The notes under the pieces: model-generated
Seen by the model: the letters and a program-made list of their open reading frames with translations, nothing else
What the model was told of the DNA's origin: nothing
The model's database searches: none
In this document: positions 44,685-55,454 of the stretch, in pieces
Numbering within the stretch: position 1 is the stretch's first letter
Layout of the letters: each line of letters starts with the position of its first letter
Made by a program: the position numbers and the translations under genes
Source: Oegoconia quadripuncta
Taxonomy: Eukaryota > Arthropoda > Insecta > Lepidoptera > Autostichidae
Assembly: GCA_949316235.1 (NCBI GenBank)
Contig: OX438759.1
Span: 16,336,618 to 16,400,617 of the forward strand
DNA length: 64,000 bases
Direction of reading: 5' to 3'

Positions 44685-45047
44685 TTTTTTTTATGCGCCA
44701 CGGGTTCGTACTTGACCTCAATCACACCTCATTTTAAGTGAAGATGAGGTCGAAGGTGGAAGCGTACTGACCCGGAAACCCCAACACATTTGGGGGGATT
44801 GGCTATCTTATCTCTGACAACCGGAACACAACAATGCTATTAACATTGCTGCTTGGCGGCTGATTTAGATAAGATGGTGGTAGCTAGCCAGGCGGACATT
44901 TAAAATGCCCTACCACCAATCAAACTGAGTACTTTAACGTGTACCCCGCTGGGGATCGAACCCGCGACCTCCAAATTGTAAACCCAATGTGGTTTACATT
45001 GAGCCACGGAAGCGGTTTTTTGGGGGGGGGGGGGGGGGGGGGGGGGG
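44685..45047 (-). mobile_element. SINE-B followed by T6 G26
   Basis: Full-length SINE-B from the T8 run (tail) to GAGCCACGGAAGCGG (head). Directly outside the head are TTTTTT and 26 consecutive G (45022-45047). Confidence 0.8.
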
Positions 45048-45248
45048 TTATTACAACCTCAGACGACTATTCGATTCGAAGCTATTTCGATTAGTGTAGG
45101 ATAGTATGTTACCCATTAGGCGAGATGCCAACAAGGTTGTATTGCTTCAGTTAGTCAGCGGAAATTAATAGCTCTACGATCGAAGCAAATACCTTAGAAA
45201 TGTACAACTTGAAAACCACGCATATGGCTTCGTTGGTATGCGTTTACA

Positions 45249-45715
45249 ATATACAACATGTAACAGAATTAACGCTCATACACCCCAAATGATTTATAAT
45301 TTAATAAATCTATCTGCGTAACTATTCAAATAATTTAAGGAATATCTTAAAAGTTACTAGCATTTTAAGTTATCGTGTCCACATCATTTGATTAATAATT
45401 CTACAAAGTTTACTACCAGTTGTCAGTTACCCACTCGTGGAAAAACCATCTGTCACCATGTCATTTCATTGGCGGGAAAACAGTTGCAAAAGAAAAACGA
45501 AGAAAGAAGATTGGTAGCAAAAGCAATTTATTTAAAATAATAAGGGCGTGGTCGTATCAAACACACAGACTTTAGAACAACTCTAGAATTGATCTCAATT
45601 TAATTAAAATTTTTGAAATTATTACCTATATTTTAACATAGTGCAATCGGCTCTACTTCCGATTCTGAACAAACCAATTTCTAGTTTTGCGTTAATTCTG
45701 TTACATGTTGTATAT
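45249..45715. mobile_element. 467-bp element with perfect 27-bp terminal inverted repeats
   Basis: 45249-45275 (ATATACAACATGTAACAGAA TTAACGC) is the exact reverse complement of 45689-45715. The interior has no ORF of note. TA dinucleotides at both ends would fit a Tc1/mariner-type MITE, but the true boundary may be a few bases in. Confidence 0.65.
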
Positions 45716-45839
45716 AATAGGTAGATAGATACTATAATGGGTAAGTCAATCCGTCTGCCTTACTCCTCCCGAGATTACTACTGAAACTACTAGACATCAT
45801 GAACAAAAATACAATAGTGGAAGACAACGGACCTTTTTG

Positions 45840-46205
45840 GGTTTCGATTTCCACCACTGAGGGACAGAGCAACTCATTTCTTCTCAGTATCCACCAGTAG
45901 GGTCCAACGGGAAGATTTCAGTAGCGTTGTCCCCCACTGGTGGATATAACAACTGTAGGGGCGAGCGACATGCTGAGACATGCAGTTTTGGCCTCCGCGT
46001 GAGCGCGCATGTGAAGCGAGAGCCAGTCGTTCCCCGTTACGCGTCCCGCCCGGTATACTACATGCCAAGCAACCTTCTGATACAGTGAACTATATAGGTA
46101 TATAACATATCCCGAAACTGGTGACGTTACAAGTAAGATACCATCGAAAGCAACTTTTTTCTCGATGTCCACCAGTGGTGGACAAATAGTGGTGGACATC
46201 GGGAA
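45840..46205. repeat. Scattered CCACCAGTGGTGG motifs
   Basis: TTCCACCACTGAGGGACAG, ATCCACCAGTAGGGTCC, CCCCCACTGGTGGATATAAC and GATGTCCACCAGTGGTGGAC followed by AATAGTGGTGGACATCGG. The last forms a short perfect palindrome. The intervening GC-rich piece (45955-46065) is unrecognised. Confidence 0.4.
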
Positions 46206-46295
46206 TAAACGGCCGACTCTGACTTGACACTATTGCTACCTTGATAAGAATGTTCCAGTTTCTCCATTGTCAAATAGGAGTGTAGTTAATGAAGT

Positions 46296-46634
46296 TCAAA
46301 ATGGCGTTAAGACTATACCTATGGGGAATAAGGCCAAGTGAAGCTCGATCCCCTGACATTCGTATACACGACGAACTGCACCTAGATTGCTGAGCGCGGT
46401 AGTGGCAGATGGCTTCCGCGAGGAATATTGACAGTAGTAAGAGTGGCTAAATCGATTGAAAGTTCGGAAATTATGACAGGCTGAGACCCCGTAAAACACC
46501 GAACGGATTACTGTATGTACGTCAAATATGAGTTCGCGCTTGCTCTCCAATTCCAGCTCTCCCACAGGATGTGATGTGGTATGCAGACGGTTGACCTTCC
46601 TCACGCTCGCAATCTTTCGAATCAGTCTAAGCAT
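46296..46634 (-). CDS. Unrecognised 112-codon ORF, probably not a gene
   Basis: ATG at 46634 to a stop at 46296. It begins MLRLIRKIASVRKVNRLHTT and has mixed composition with no signal peptide, domain or repeat that I recognise. GC is a little higher than in the surroundings. A single-exon ORF of this size can occur by chance. Confidence 0.15.
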   Translation of the reverse strand: MLRLIRKIASVRKVNRLHTTSHPVGELELESKRELIFDVHTVIRSVFYGVSACHNFRTFNRFSHSYYCQYSSRKPSATTALSNLGAVRRVYECQGIELHLALFPIGIVLTPF

Positions 46635-47079
46635 TTATAGAATAGCTTAGAATAGAATGAGAGATCACGTTTCAATGCTATAATTCATCTCACTGGTTAC
46701 ATCCATTGATTAAAGATTTCCTTCTACGAACCTCTTTATCCTGATTCGAACTAGTACACTTTCAATTAATTTTCCATAATAGTTGAAGAGTAAGTAACCA
46801 AATTTAATTTGGTCAGCTTCTGTACACGGTCGTGTACTGACTCGTATGAAAATTAAAATTCAGCGCATTTCGGATGGTAATTATGATAATATCACCACGA
46901 GGTAATTTACCGGACCACATTCATAATACCTTTTACAAAACATTGTTAACTTAATTAAAATTGTGAAATAATGTAATACAGAATTTTGTGTGGGTGTAGT
47001 TATACTGGGTGTTATCGAAACATTGCAGCCACGTAATTTCAAACCTAACCATTTTTTATATTTCTTATGTATTAAGGCT

Positions 47080-47695
47080 GGCCTCTATTTCCCCTTATTC
47101 CCAATCGTCACCACTGGCTCCGTTCCCACTGGTGAGAAGTGGGAAAAAGTTACCATATGTTGCCAGCGGTGACAAAGGGGATAACTTATTCTCAATCGTC
47201 ACCACAGGATCGTCCCCACTGGTGCGAAAGGGGAATAAAAAATCCCATTTGTTACTAGTGGTGATAAGTGGGAGAAAATAAATCCCAATTCGGTCGGCTA
47301 CAAGAGCTCGAGTCGTCCCAAGAGCGTTGATGGCTCAGCGGTTAAGACGCGGTCTCCCAATTTGGGAGGTCCGGTTTGGATTCCCAGGCAGGCCATGAGT
47401 TTTTAAATTTAATTACTTATGTGAAATTTTGCGACTGCTCTTAAACGGTGAAGGAAAACATCGTGAAGAAACCTGCATGCCTGAGAAATAAAAATTCAGA
47501 GGCATGTGAAGTCCCCAACCCGCATTGGGCCAGCGTGGTGGACTACGGCCCAAACTCCCTCATACTAGGGAAGGCCTATATCCCTGCAGTGAGATGATTA
47601 TGGGCTGATGATGATGACATCCCAATTGTTACCAGTGATGACAAATTTCTTGTCAGTGGGGACAAATGGGATAACAAAATCTTGACCTTCTTGAA
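47080..47695. repeat. Degenerate array of CCACTGGTG palindromic units, split by SINE-C
   Basis: Units such as GTCACCACTGGC, TTCCCACTGGTGAGAAGTGG, GTTGCCAGCGGTGACAAAGG, CGTCCCCACTGGTGCGAAAG and GTTACTAGTGGTGATAAGTG recur every ~30-50 bp at 47095-47290 and resume at 47628-47690. Related motifs are at 45845-46200. Confidence 0.5.
47291..47618 (+). mobile_element. SINE-C with RTE-like tail and 9-bp target duplication
   Basis: tRNA-like head TGGCTCAGCGGTTAAGACGC and GGTCCGGTTTGGATTCCCAG; body GGTGAAGGAAAACATCGTGA and AACCTGCATGCCTGAGAAAT; LINE-derived tail CATTGGGCCAGCGTGGTGGA ending GGGCTGATGATGATGAC. ATCCCAATT is duplicated at 47282-47290 and 47619-47627. Confidence 0.85.
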
Positions 47696-47749
47696 AGAAT
47701 CACATGACATTTTTCTCCTTCTAAAGCTGTCATAGTTTGGACCATCTAT

Positions 47750-47820
47750 ATATGTTTTTTGGTGGATAGTCCCTTAATCGCTTTTTAAAGGAATCGACGG
47801 GCAAAGAGGGGTTGGTTCTA
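47750..47820 (-). mobile_element. LINE 5'-region motif
   Basis: GGTGGATAGTCCCTTAATCG, CTTTTTAAAGGAATCGACGG and GCAAAGAGG: a diverged copy of the motif at 21460. Confidence 0.4.
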
Positions 47821-48164
47821 TTCTCTTAAAGTTCCAAAACCAGACAGTTTCGAGCCATTCAACTGCGTGTAAGGGACAACCCGACATCCGAAATCCAAAT
47901 TAAAATATCTTCTTTACTTAAATAAGACAAGACACTATATAAATTTACACGACTATTGACTGATTGGTAGAATAGTAGATGCCGTAATTCATTATTTAAC
48001 TTGATGCAACGTTGCCAGTTTATTAATTACATTTAAGAAGAAACTTATAATACAATAAGTAATTAATTTGTTTGAAAAAATTACTTATTTTTTTATTTTT
48101 TCTATTAACATAAAAAATCGACTAAAGTTGTTGTATCGAGGTACCTTTATTTTGTTTTTTTTTT

Positions 48165-48390
48165 TCGCAGGGAAATGCCTTACGCATACCGCTCGCCTGT
48201 GGGACTTTAGGAATGCCCACTGAAACCCCGCAGCGACCTACCTCGGCCGTAGGGAGGATCTGGGAATGCATAAGCGACTCCAGGTTCGCCCCTCCCTACA
48301 TCGCCCCGAGATGTAGCCACCCGCGACTCTGAGAACACGTGCAGGGGGGCTAGCGAGCGTTGCGTTTACCCGCGTAAAAAAAAAGGTCTA
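48165..48390. repeat. GC-rich repeat-like block between poly-T and poly-A
   Basis: Bounded by a T9 run (48165) and an A9 run (48377). Holds CGCAGGGAAATGCCTTACGC, CCGCAGCGACCTACCTCGGC, CGCCCCTCCCTACATCGCCC and GGGGGGCTAGCGAGCGTTGC. Composition and flanks suggest a retroposed piece of a LINE 5' region. Family not certain. Confidence 0.4.
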
Positions 48391-48394
48391 GACA

Positions 48395-48850
48395 ACAAAA
48401 ATGAATCTTCATATTGCTACCAGCCGTCGAAGGAGACCACCACTAAACACATCAACGAACGTGAGTGACTCTGATTACCTATTATCAATGACGCTTGCAA
48501 GAATCCAATGAAACTTTACTTAACAAGAAGTTGGGCATGGAATTTGAGCAGGAGGGACTGTAGACTACTATACGGTTGAAACTCACAGATTGCATGCGTG
48601 GATCAAGTTTGATGGCATGAGGGACATGCAAATGTTTACACTTCACCGATAAGCATCTCAGGTTCCATGATCATAATTGAGTGTTAATAATTTGTCTGTG
48701 GGTAAACGATCTGTAATTGTCACCTTAAATATTTAAAGTAAGTGCGCCGTGTTCTGCCAGTGGCAGACCATTACCTCGTTCTATTAAATTTTACTGTCAT
48801 TCTGATATCCTATTCGCCTCTAGTAGCTTGACATAATATCGCAATTTCCC
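48395..48850 (-). repeat. Family D repeat, degenerate copy
   Basis: GAAGGAGACCACCACTAAAC, CGAACGTGAGTGACTCTGAT, CTTGCAAGAATCC, GGCATGGAATTTGAGCAGGA and TCAGGTTCCATGATCATAAT are the reverse of 62980-63230, with deletions. Confidence 0.5.
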
Positions 48851-48885
48851 GAGCAACCCATACTACGAGATGGCTGAGGAGAAGT

Positions 48886-49125
48886 TGGTTGGTGGTAGGG
48901 CATTTTAAATGTCCGCCTGGCTAGCTACCACTATTTTATCTAAATCTGCCGCCAAGCAGCAATGTTAATGGAATTGTTGTGTTCAGGTTGTCAGAGATAT
49001 GGTAGCCAGTCCCCCAAATGTGTTGGAGTTTCCGGGTCAGTTCGTTTCTACCTTCGACCTCATCTTCACTTAACATCAGGTGTTATTGAGGCCAAGTATC
49101 AACCTGTTGTGCATAAAAAAAAAGT
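48886..49125 (+). mobile_element. SINE-B copy, 5'-truncated
   Basis: TTGGTTGGTGGTAGGGCATT to TTGTGCATAAAAAAAAAG, diverged (GGAGTTTCCGGGTCAGTTCG). Confidence 0.75.
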
Positions 49126-49559
49126 TGCAATAGACCGAATAACTTTTCTATTTGTTTTTGTCTTGATTTCGGTTCAATTTGGCTTATTAAAGAGGTGGAA
49201 GCAACATGGCAGCGCTTTTAGTCTTGTCGATGAAATAAGGGCCAGGGAACTGAAGGATAATGAGGATTAGGCAATTTGTAATGAATGAATGAGTATGGTT
49301 GTTGGGCTTGAAATAAAACGGAAGGTATACTGAATGAATAGGAAAGGTAACGAAATAGGGTTGGCGGTTTTTACCATATAACTCCAAAAATACGCAGATT
49401 AGAAATATTTAGAAACAATCCTCACTACCAATCCGTCCTTATATATAATAAAATACCTGACATATTAAAAAAAGAGCAAAAAGATAAAATATTCTGCAAC
49501 AAATTTAAATCTATATTAATTGAAAAATGTTACTATACAATTCATGAATACATGGAAGA

Positions 49560-50018
49560 TAAATAAATAAAATAAATAAATATTTCGGACACTTACACCA
49601 ATCATCCAGTCCCAAACTAAGCAAAGCTTGTGCTATGGATACTAGATAACGGATAAACATACATAAATATTTATATAAACATCCATGACTCTGGAATAAA
49701 TGTTCGTATTCATCACACAAACATTTTTTTTATTTTTTTTATATGAGTGGGCGGCAAACGAGCATGCGGGTTACCTGATGGAAAGCAATCACCGCCGCCC
49801 ATGGACACCCGCAACACCAAAAGGGTCACAGATGCGTTGCCGGCGTTTGAGGAAGGTGTAGGCTCGTTTCTTGAAGGTTCCAATGTCGTACTCGTTCGGG
49901 AATACCGCTGCCGGAAGTCCGTTCCACAGGGTGGTTTTTTTACCCCTCACGGGATTCAAACCCGCAACCGTTGGTTTCGCTGACAGGGTCACTATCCACT
50001 ACACCAACCGGTCGTCAA
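49560..50018 (-). mobile_element. SINE-A2, split by a LINE fragment
   Basis: 49560-49725 is the body and tail (CATCCAGTCCCAAACTAAGC); 49938-50018 is the tRNA head (GGATTCAAACCCGCAACCGT, ACTACACCAACCGGTCGTC). The gap 49733-49936 is the LINE C-terminal fragment. Confidence 0.8.
49733..49936 (-). pseudogene. LINE ORF2 C-terminal fragment nested inside a SINE
   Basis: The minus strand encodes [20 protein letters not shown] and [19 protein letters not shown], the same family as at 8760 and 21980. It lies inside a SINE-A element: SINE tail sequence ends near 49725 and SINE tRNA-head sequence resumes at 49938. This LINE piece therefore jumped into the SINE after the SINE was in place. Confidence 0.75.
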
Positions 50019-50469
50019 TTTAATCGTCAACATAAATTAAAAATTGATAAGTATTGAACAGAAAAGCCCTCCTCAAAATATTTAAAATTACATAGGTATA
50101 TCAATAGTAATTAAAATATTTATATTAACAATTAACAATAAATAGATAAACATAATAATGTGTTGTGATAAATAGAATAGTATATACAATTAATTATATT
50201 AGATTAAGTTTAGAATCTGCCGTGCCCTTACAGGGTTTCATGTATGGATTATTGTTTTTTTTAAGATCTAATGTACACATAAAAGCATGAATAAAGGAAT
50301 ATGAAAAGGAGGGTTATGTCTTCGAGTGTACGTAAGTATGCATGTATGGATGCACATTTATGTTTTCTTCTGTAGGCTCGGTTGATTTTGAAGTGCAGTG
50401 TGTCGTTCGATTCGTCTTGATCCGTAAAGTGTCATAGGATACGCAAAATACAAAATTCAAACCACCATC

Positions 50470-50660
50470 CTACCACCATCTTATCTAAATCTGCCGCCAA
50501 GCAGCAATGATAATAGCATTGTTGTGTTCCGGTTGTCAGAGATAAGATAGCCAGTCCCCCAAATGTGTTGGGGTTTCGGGGTCAGTACGCTTCCACCTTC
50601 GACCTCATCTTCACTTAACATCAGGTGTGATTGAAGTCAAGTACGAACCCGTAAAAAAAT
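50470..50660 (+). mobile_element. SINE-B copy, 5'-truncated
   Basis: CTACCACCATCTTATCTAAA to ACGAACCCGTAAAAAAATG. Lacks the head and the first part of the body. Confidence 0.75.
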
Positions 50661-51044
50661 GTTTTATTTTGGGTATAAAAATAGCGAACGTAAACCCGCA
50701 CACATTGCTCTTGAATGTATTTTCCAAACACAATATAATAGTGGCCCTTCTAAAATAATTCCCCCATATCTGGGTATATGGATCACAATTTCCGCTCCAG
50801 TTGCTTTGCAGGGGACGGTCGGAGACAATATTCTATTTATACCTGAACTCGTTTGTCCCTTGACAAGTTGACCGGACGTAATGCCGTTTCCGATCAATCG
50901 GCAACTGAACTAAATCCTGTATGATACTCCACTGATTTCCTTTGTATGTTCTCTGACGTTAAACACGTATAGCTTTAGATGAAGAAAAATAGGAAGAACG
51001 AGCCAGTGTACGATAGAAGTGAAGCCACAAACTGTGGTTTTTAA

Positions 51045-51285
51045 ACGACCTGTTTGGTGTAGTGGTTAGAATCTCTGCTACTATACCAAATGGTCGCGGG
51101 TTCGAATCCCGCTAGGGGCATATGTTTGTATGATGAATACGGACATGTGTTCCCGAGTTATGGATGTTTTTCATAAAAATATTTGTGAAGTTTATCAACC
51201 ATCTGGTATCTATAATACAAGCCTAGTTGCTTAGTGTGGAACTAGATGGCACTGTGTGTATGTGCAAAGATATTTATTTATTATT
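51045..51285 (+). mobile_element. SINE-A, full length
   Basis: CGACCTGTTTGGTGTAGTGG, GGTCGCGGGTTCGAATCCCG and AACTAGATGGCACTGTGTGT; (ATTT) tail. Confidence 0.85.
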
Positions 51286-51611
51286 TTTACACGCGTTAAC
51301 GCATACCATAAGTATGCTAGATCATCATATATTATTGTCCAAGGACTATCCTGTTTTGGAGAACTAGGTGTAATAATAATTCAGATAAATAAAAAAAAAA
51401 CGCGACTGCTGTGACATACGTACTAATTAGTTACCCATATATTTGAGATGCTTAGTTCTAAACGTTATTTAAACGTTCAAACATTGATATTTTGACATTA
51501 TTAAGTAAGGATATAGGTATATAGCCGGCTTAATCATATGATGTATGGCTTATAAAATAAATAAGATTAAAAAAAAAAAAGTAAGGATATTGTTGTTTGC
51601 TGTCATTACAA

Positions 51612-51884
51612 AATAATAATAAATAAATAAATAAATATCTTTGCACATAGACACAGTGCCATCTAGTTCCACATTAAGCAACTTGGCTTGTGTTATAGAT
51701 ACCAGATGGTTGATAAACTACACAAATACATTTTTTTTTGTAAATAAATACATATAAAAATGAAAAACATCCATAACTCGAGAACACATATCTGTATTCA
51801 TCATACAAACATATGCTCCTAGCGGGATTCGAACCCGCGACCTTTTGGTATAGCAGCAGAGTTTCTAACCACTACACCAAACAA
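51612..51884 (-). mobile_element. SINE-A, full length
   Basis: Reverse orientation: tail (AAAT)n, GTGCCATCTAGTTCCACATT, GCGGGATTCGAACCCGCGAC and CCACTACACCAAACA. Confidence 0.85.
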
Positions 51885-52419
51885 AAATGAATCTTGTGAT
51901 CGGTTTACATAGGAGTTTAAACAATGCCTTCTAAATCGGTTCCAGCATTAAAAAGTTATGGTGGAAGAACATAATACATGAACCCTAAGGAAAGACGCGT
52001 TACTGAATGTGTAAATTTCTATTATTATTTATAAATATCTTTCTTTCTTCTCAAAATCTAGCCGATCGTTTAGTTCCGCGAGCAGCGATAACACACGTTT
52101 ACAAAAGTAGCTACACTTTACGTTTAATCAGAGCACTCTCTTTTTTTCTTGCTCTGAGCATAATATATCCTTGTGATTGTGGAGTCCTGGTACTTCGGTA
52201 TTGGAAATTTGAACTTTACTAAGTTTAAGTATGTAGGAAACTAAATTTTTAAGGCTAGTTTTTTTTAATGAATATATTATTTTAATGTCATGTACGTGCA
52301 ATTGCCAAATTTTAATTTTGTTAGACCCTATATACTATAATTAGGTCTCATTTCCATTGAAGAAAAAGTTCTTTTTTTTTGTGGTATGCTGGGTCTTACG
52401 AGTTTAGGAAACCATCGAG

Positions 52420-52708
52420 GGTTGATGATGTTTAGTGAAGATGAGGTCGAAGGTGGAAGCGTACTGACCCGGAAAACCCAACACATTTGGGGGACTGGCT
52501 ATCTTATCTCTGTCAACCGGAACACAACCATGCTATTAACATTGCTGCTTGGCGGCAGATTTAGATAAGATGGTGGTAGCTAGCCAGGCGGACATTAAAA
52601 TTGCCCTACCACCAACCAAACCGAGTACTTAAACATGTACTCCGCTGGGGATCGAACCCGCGACCTCCGAATCGTAAACCCAATGTTGTTTAGAGCCACG
52701 GAGGTTCA
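52420..52708 (-). mobile_element. SINE-B copy, 3'-truncated
   Basis: From GATGTTTAGTGAAGATGAGG to GTTTAGAGCCACGGAGG. The poly-A end is lost and the A box region has lost ~10 bp (TACATT). Confidence 0.75.
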
Positions 52709-53519
52709 TTACATATAGCCTGGAGGCTATAATGTAATGAAAATAACAATAATCGCTTCAGCTTTGATGATACCACACCACATACTCGTACAGAAAATGG
52801 CTTTAAACATAAACACCTATAGGATCGAAGGTTAAAAATACTTGTTTGCAAGTAACAGTACTATTATTTTTATTTCTAAACTCGGTCGATACGTCTCCAA
52901 TGTGATATAAAAAGAAAATAGCAACGAATGTGTCTCCCTCTGTGTGAGATTGTCAGTTTGATTCTATGTTACTGTCACCGCTGTCGCGGACACTCCGACG
53001 TTGTGCTTCCAATATCGTTCCTACAGCACTCCCACGGTGTATTAAGCATTCCTAGTGTATTTGTGTGGAAATGTAAGTTTATATGCAATACTAAGTTCAA
53101 ATATACAAATAATATGTACTTACTGTTCACGGCGGCATGCGTGAATCTAGGCCAAGTAACTTTGGCAACACCGATTACCTAATTTAAAAAATAAAAGCGG
53201 GTCGGTCACTAGCCTAGTGTGAGAGAGTTGCATTTCAACATTACTTGCTCGTAAAGTGGATCTAATTTCACCGGCATTATATACTGAAACCTCAACATAT
53301 TTGGGGTTAACATATTTATATCGTAATGTACTATTTATTACCTTTTTAAGATTTTATTTATTACAATCACCATAATATTATAGGCTTACGTAGATAGGTA
53401 GGTTCTGGAGACGTGTATAAATTTTATTTGTTTTATTATTCGTTATAGGATTTTTTCTTTTGCACACAATTTACTGGTAAACCCCAAATTTACTAAGTTT
53501 CCTATTTCAATGCTCAGGT
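52709..53519. other. Intergenic DNA, nothing recognised
   Basis: The plus-strand frame 52928-53182 is cysteine-containing but has no signal peptide and no similarity I recognise; a GTAAGTTT lies at 53071. Low evidence for a gene. Confidence 0.35.
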
Positions 53520-53625
53520 TGGCTGGGAGAGATCTCTTAAAGAGATAAGTCCACCTTAGTACGTGTCCTTATTGTTTGTACTCTGTTATTGTAATATTTT
53601 GGTGCAATAAAGAATAAATATAAAC
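53520..53625 (+). mobile_element. LINE 3' UTR copy
   Basis: GAGATCTCTTAAAGAGATAA, then TACGTGTCCTTATTGTTTG and GCAATAAAGAATAAATATAA. Same LINE 3'-end architecture as at 2290 and 54872, in a diverged subfamily. Confidence 0.5.
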
Positions 53626-54039
53626 ATTGCTCCTTGCAAAATTATAATTTATATAAATTTTAAAAGCTTGAGGCACTTTATATTATAATTTTGGATATAC
53701 GACTCCAGAAATTATCTATCTACGTACGCCTATATATTGTGATGATGAGTTACCGAGAAACCTTACTCTGAACCTAGAATATACCAATTAATACGTATAT
53801 AGGGTCTAACAAAATTAACCCGACAAACTTTGGCAATTGCACGTACATGACAATAAAATTATATATTCATTAAAAAAACTAGCCTTAAAAATTTTCTTTC
53901 CGAGTAAAAAAGTTTTTTGGTTTTTATAGATTTATAGATTTTACTGGCTTTCTTGCACCCTACTTTGATAAAAATAAAAAAAAGGAAAAAATATAGTAGT
54001 ATATAATAGTGCCACTGTAGTTTAAGACTTATTCAATAC

Positions 54040-54268
54040 TAGCTTTCCGCCCGCGGATTCGCCTGCGTGCAACTTTATCGAGGATAAGTTTAATTTGTTA
54101 TCCCGCGGGAACTACCTACTCACTTTAGTGGGATAAAAAATATCCTATGTCTTAATCCACTGTACATTGTACCCATCACCAAATTTCATCCAAATCCGTT
54201 CTTCCGTTTCGCCGTCATTGAGCAACAAAGAAATATCCAAACTTTCGCACTTACTATAAACACGAGTA
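54040..54268 (+). repeat. Lepidopteran CCCGCGG...repeat copy
   Basis: CTAGCTTTCCGCCCGCGGAT, TCCCGCGGGAACTACCTACT, GGGATAAAAAATATCCTATG and CCGTTTCGCCGTCATTGAGC: same layout as 8520-8745, with a degraded 3' end. Confidence 0.65.
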
Positions 54269-54271
54269 AGT

Positions 54272-54464
54272 ATCTTATCTAAATCTGCCGCCAAGCAGCA
54301 ATGTTAATAGCGTTGTTGTGTTCCGGTTGTCAGAGATAAGATAGTCAGTCCCCCAAATGTGTTACGGTTTCCGGGTCAGTACGCTTCCACCTTCGACCTC
54401 ATCTTCACTTAACATCAGGTGTGATTGAGGTCAAGTACTAACCCGCTGTGCATAAAAAAAAACT
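54272..54464 (+). mobile_element. SINE-B copy, 5'-truncated
   Basis: ATCTTATCTAAATCTGCCGC to GCTGTGCATAAAAAAAAAC, inserted at the end of the CCCGCGG repeat copy. Confidence 0.75.
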
Positions 54465-54871
54465 GATCATTCTGGAATCTAGTGTTGCTGTGATCTTCAT
54501 TTCTCGTACTCAGAGACTGTTTCACCTATGTTTATTATTTGTATCGTTGTTATTATTGTTTGATATCGGCCTAGTACCTGTATGCTGGCTGTGAACCATA
54601 ATTCAAAGAGATACCGACATCCAAGCTGGTCATAAAGCATTCGTAGATTTATCCTAATATTACCACAGCACAAGAACAAGAAAACCTATCGCGTTACAGT
54701 TAGTCAACTCTCAAAGTTCGAAGGGTAACCGTGCGAATTGTGAGGGCTACCTAAGTGGGTGGAGAATCTAGCCATTCTTCCATACCCACTGTGGCTCCTC
54801 TTCCAGTTAAGTTTTACCTTTACATCGCCTACAAAGCCCGTAGTCGAAATAATATTCTTTGCACACCAACA

Positions 54872-54985
54872 TAATATAGAGATAAGCTCGCCTTTTGTAT
54901 ATTTTAATATTCTCCTGTTTTTTTTGTTTTGTTTGACGTGTATGCTTATATACAATAAAGTGTTAAATAAATAAATAATAAACAC
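54872..54985 (+). mobile_element. LINE 3' UTR copy
   Basis: GATAAGCTCGCCTTTTGTAT through TTTGACGTGTATGCTTATAT and ACAATAAAGTGTTAAATAAA matches the 3' UTR on the minus strand at 2290-2400. A 5'-truncated insertion of the same LINE. Confidence 0.65.
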
Positions 54986-55454
54986 AGAACTTAAAAATAT
55001 AGTAGGTACAGTAGCGGCCTTGTTACTAGAAATGATTTCTTCCATGCAACCACGGGGTAAAAAGAGTAATTCATCCCCACTTTACGAGTACCCTAAAATA
55101 AATTGGTAATTCTTCGCCCTTCTTCTGTGAATTTGGTTGTGGTCGTGCCACACAGCAATTTCGTATCTATGGCGACCTGCCTTGAATGTGGTGAATGTCG
55201 TGACGTACCAAGAGGTCAAATCGAGGGCGGAAAGCAGAGAGACGTGGTCATTACTCCATCGCTTTTTAGCGGGTTCGAATTCGAGTTCGAATTAGCGGGT
55301 TCAAGGAGAATTATTTATTTGAATGTTTCGTTTATGCCACTGAAATTGACGGACGAAATGACTCCGCGGTAACTTATCTCTGTCAGCTAGTTTTTTCGAG
55401 TGCACATCACGTTGTTCGTAGTACTTATCAATTATATCGCAGAGGGCAGGTTCA

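Larger units (their letters stand above)
52240..53900. repeat. Inverted pair, ~97-bp arms, 1.46 kb apart
   Basis: 52240-52336 (AAATTTTTAAGGCTAGTTTT ... GTTAGACCCTATATA) is the reverse of 53797-53897 with few mismatches. A third short match (TTTTGTTAGACCTTATATAC) lies at 25586. The interior holds a SINE-B and a LINE tail. Either two copies or the ends of one element. Confidence 0.5.

Noticed and set aside
47330..47390. Leucine- or serine-like tRNA
   Set aside because: A and B boxes are present, but it belongs to a SINE with a 9-bp target duplication and an RTE-like tail.
54704..55045. 113-codon minus-strand ORF
   Set aside because: About a third of it is antisense to a LINE 3' UTR; the rest has no recognisable similarity.
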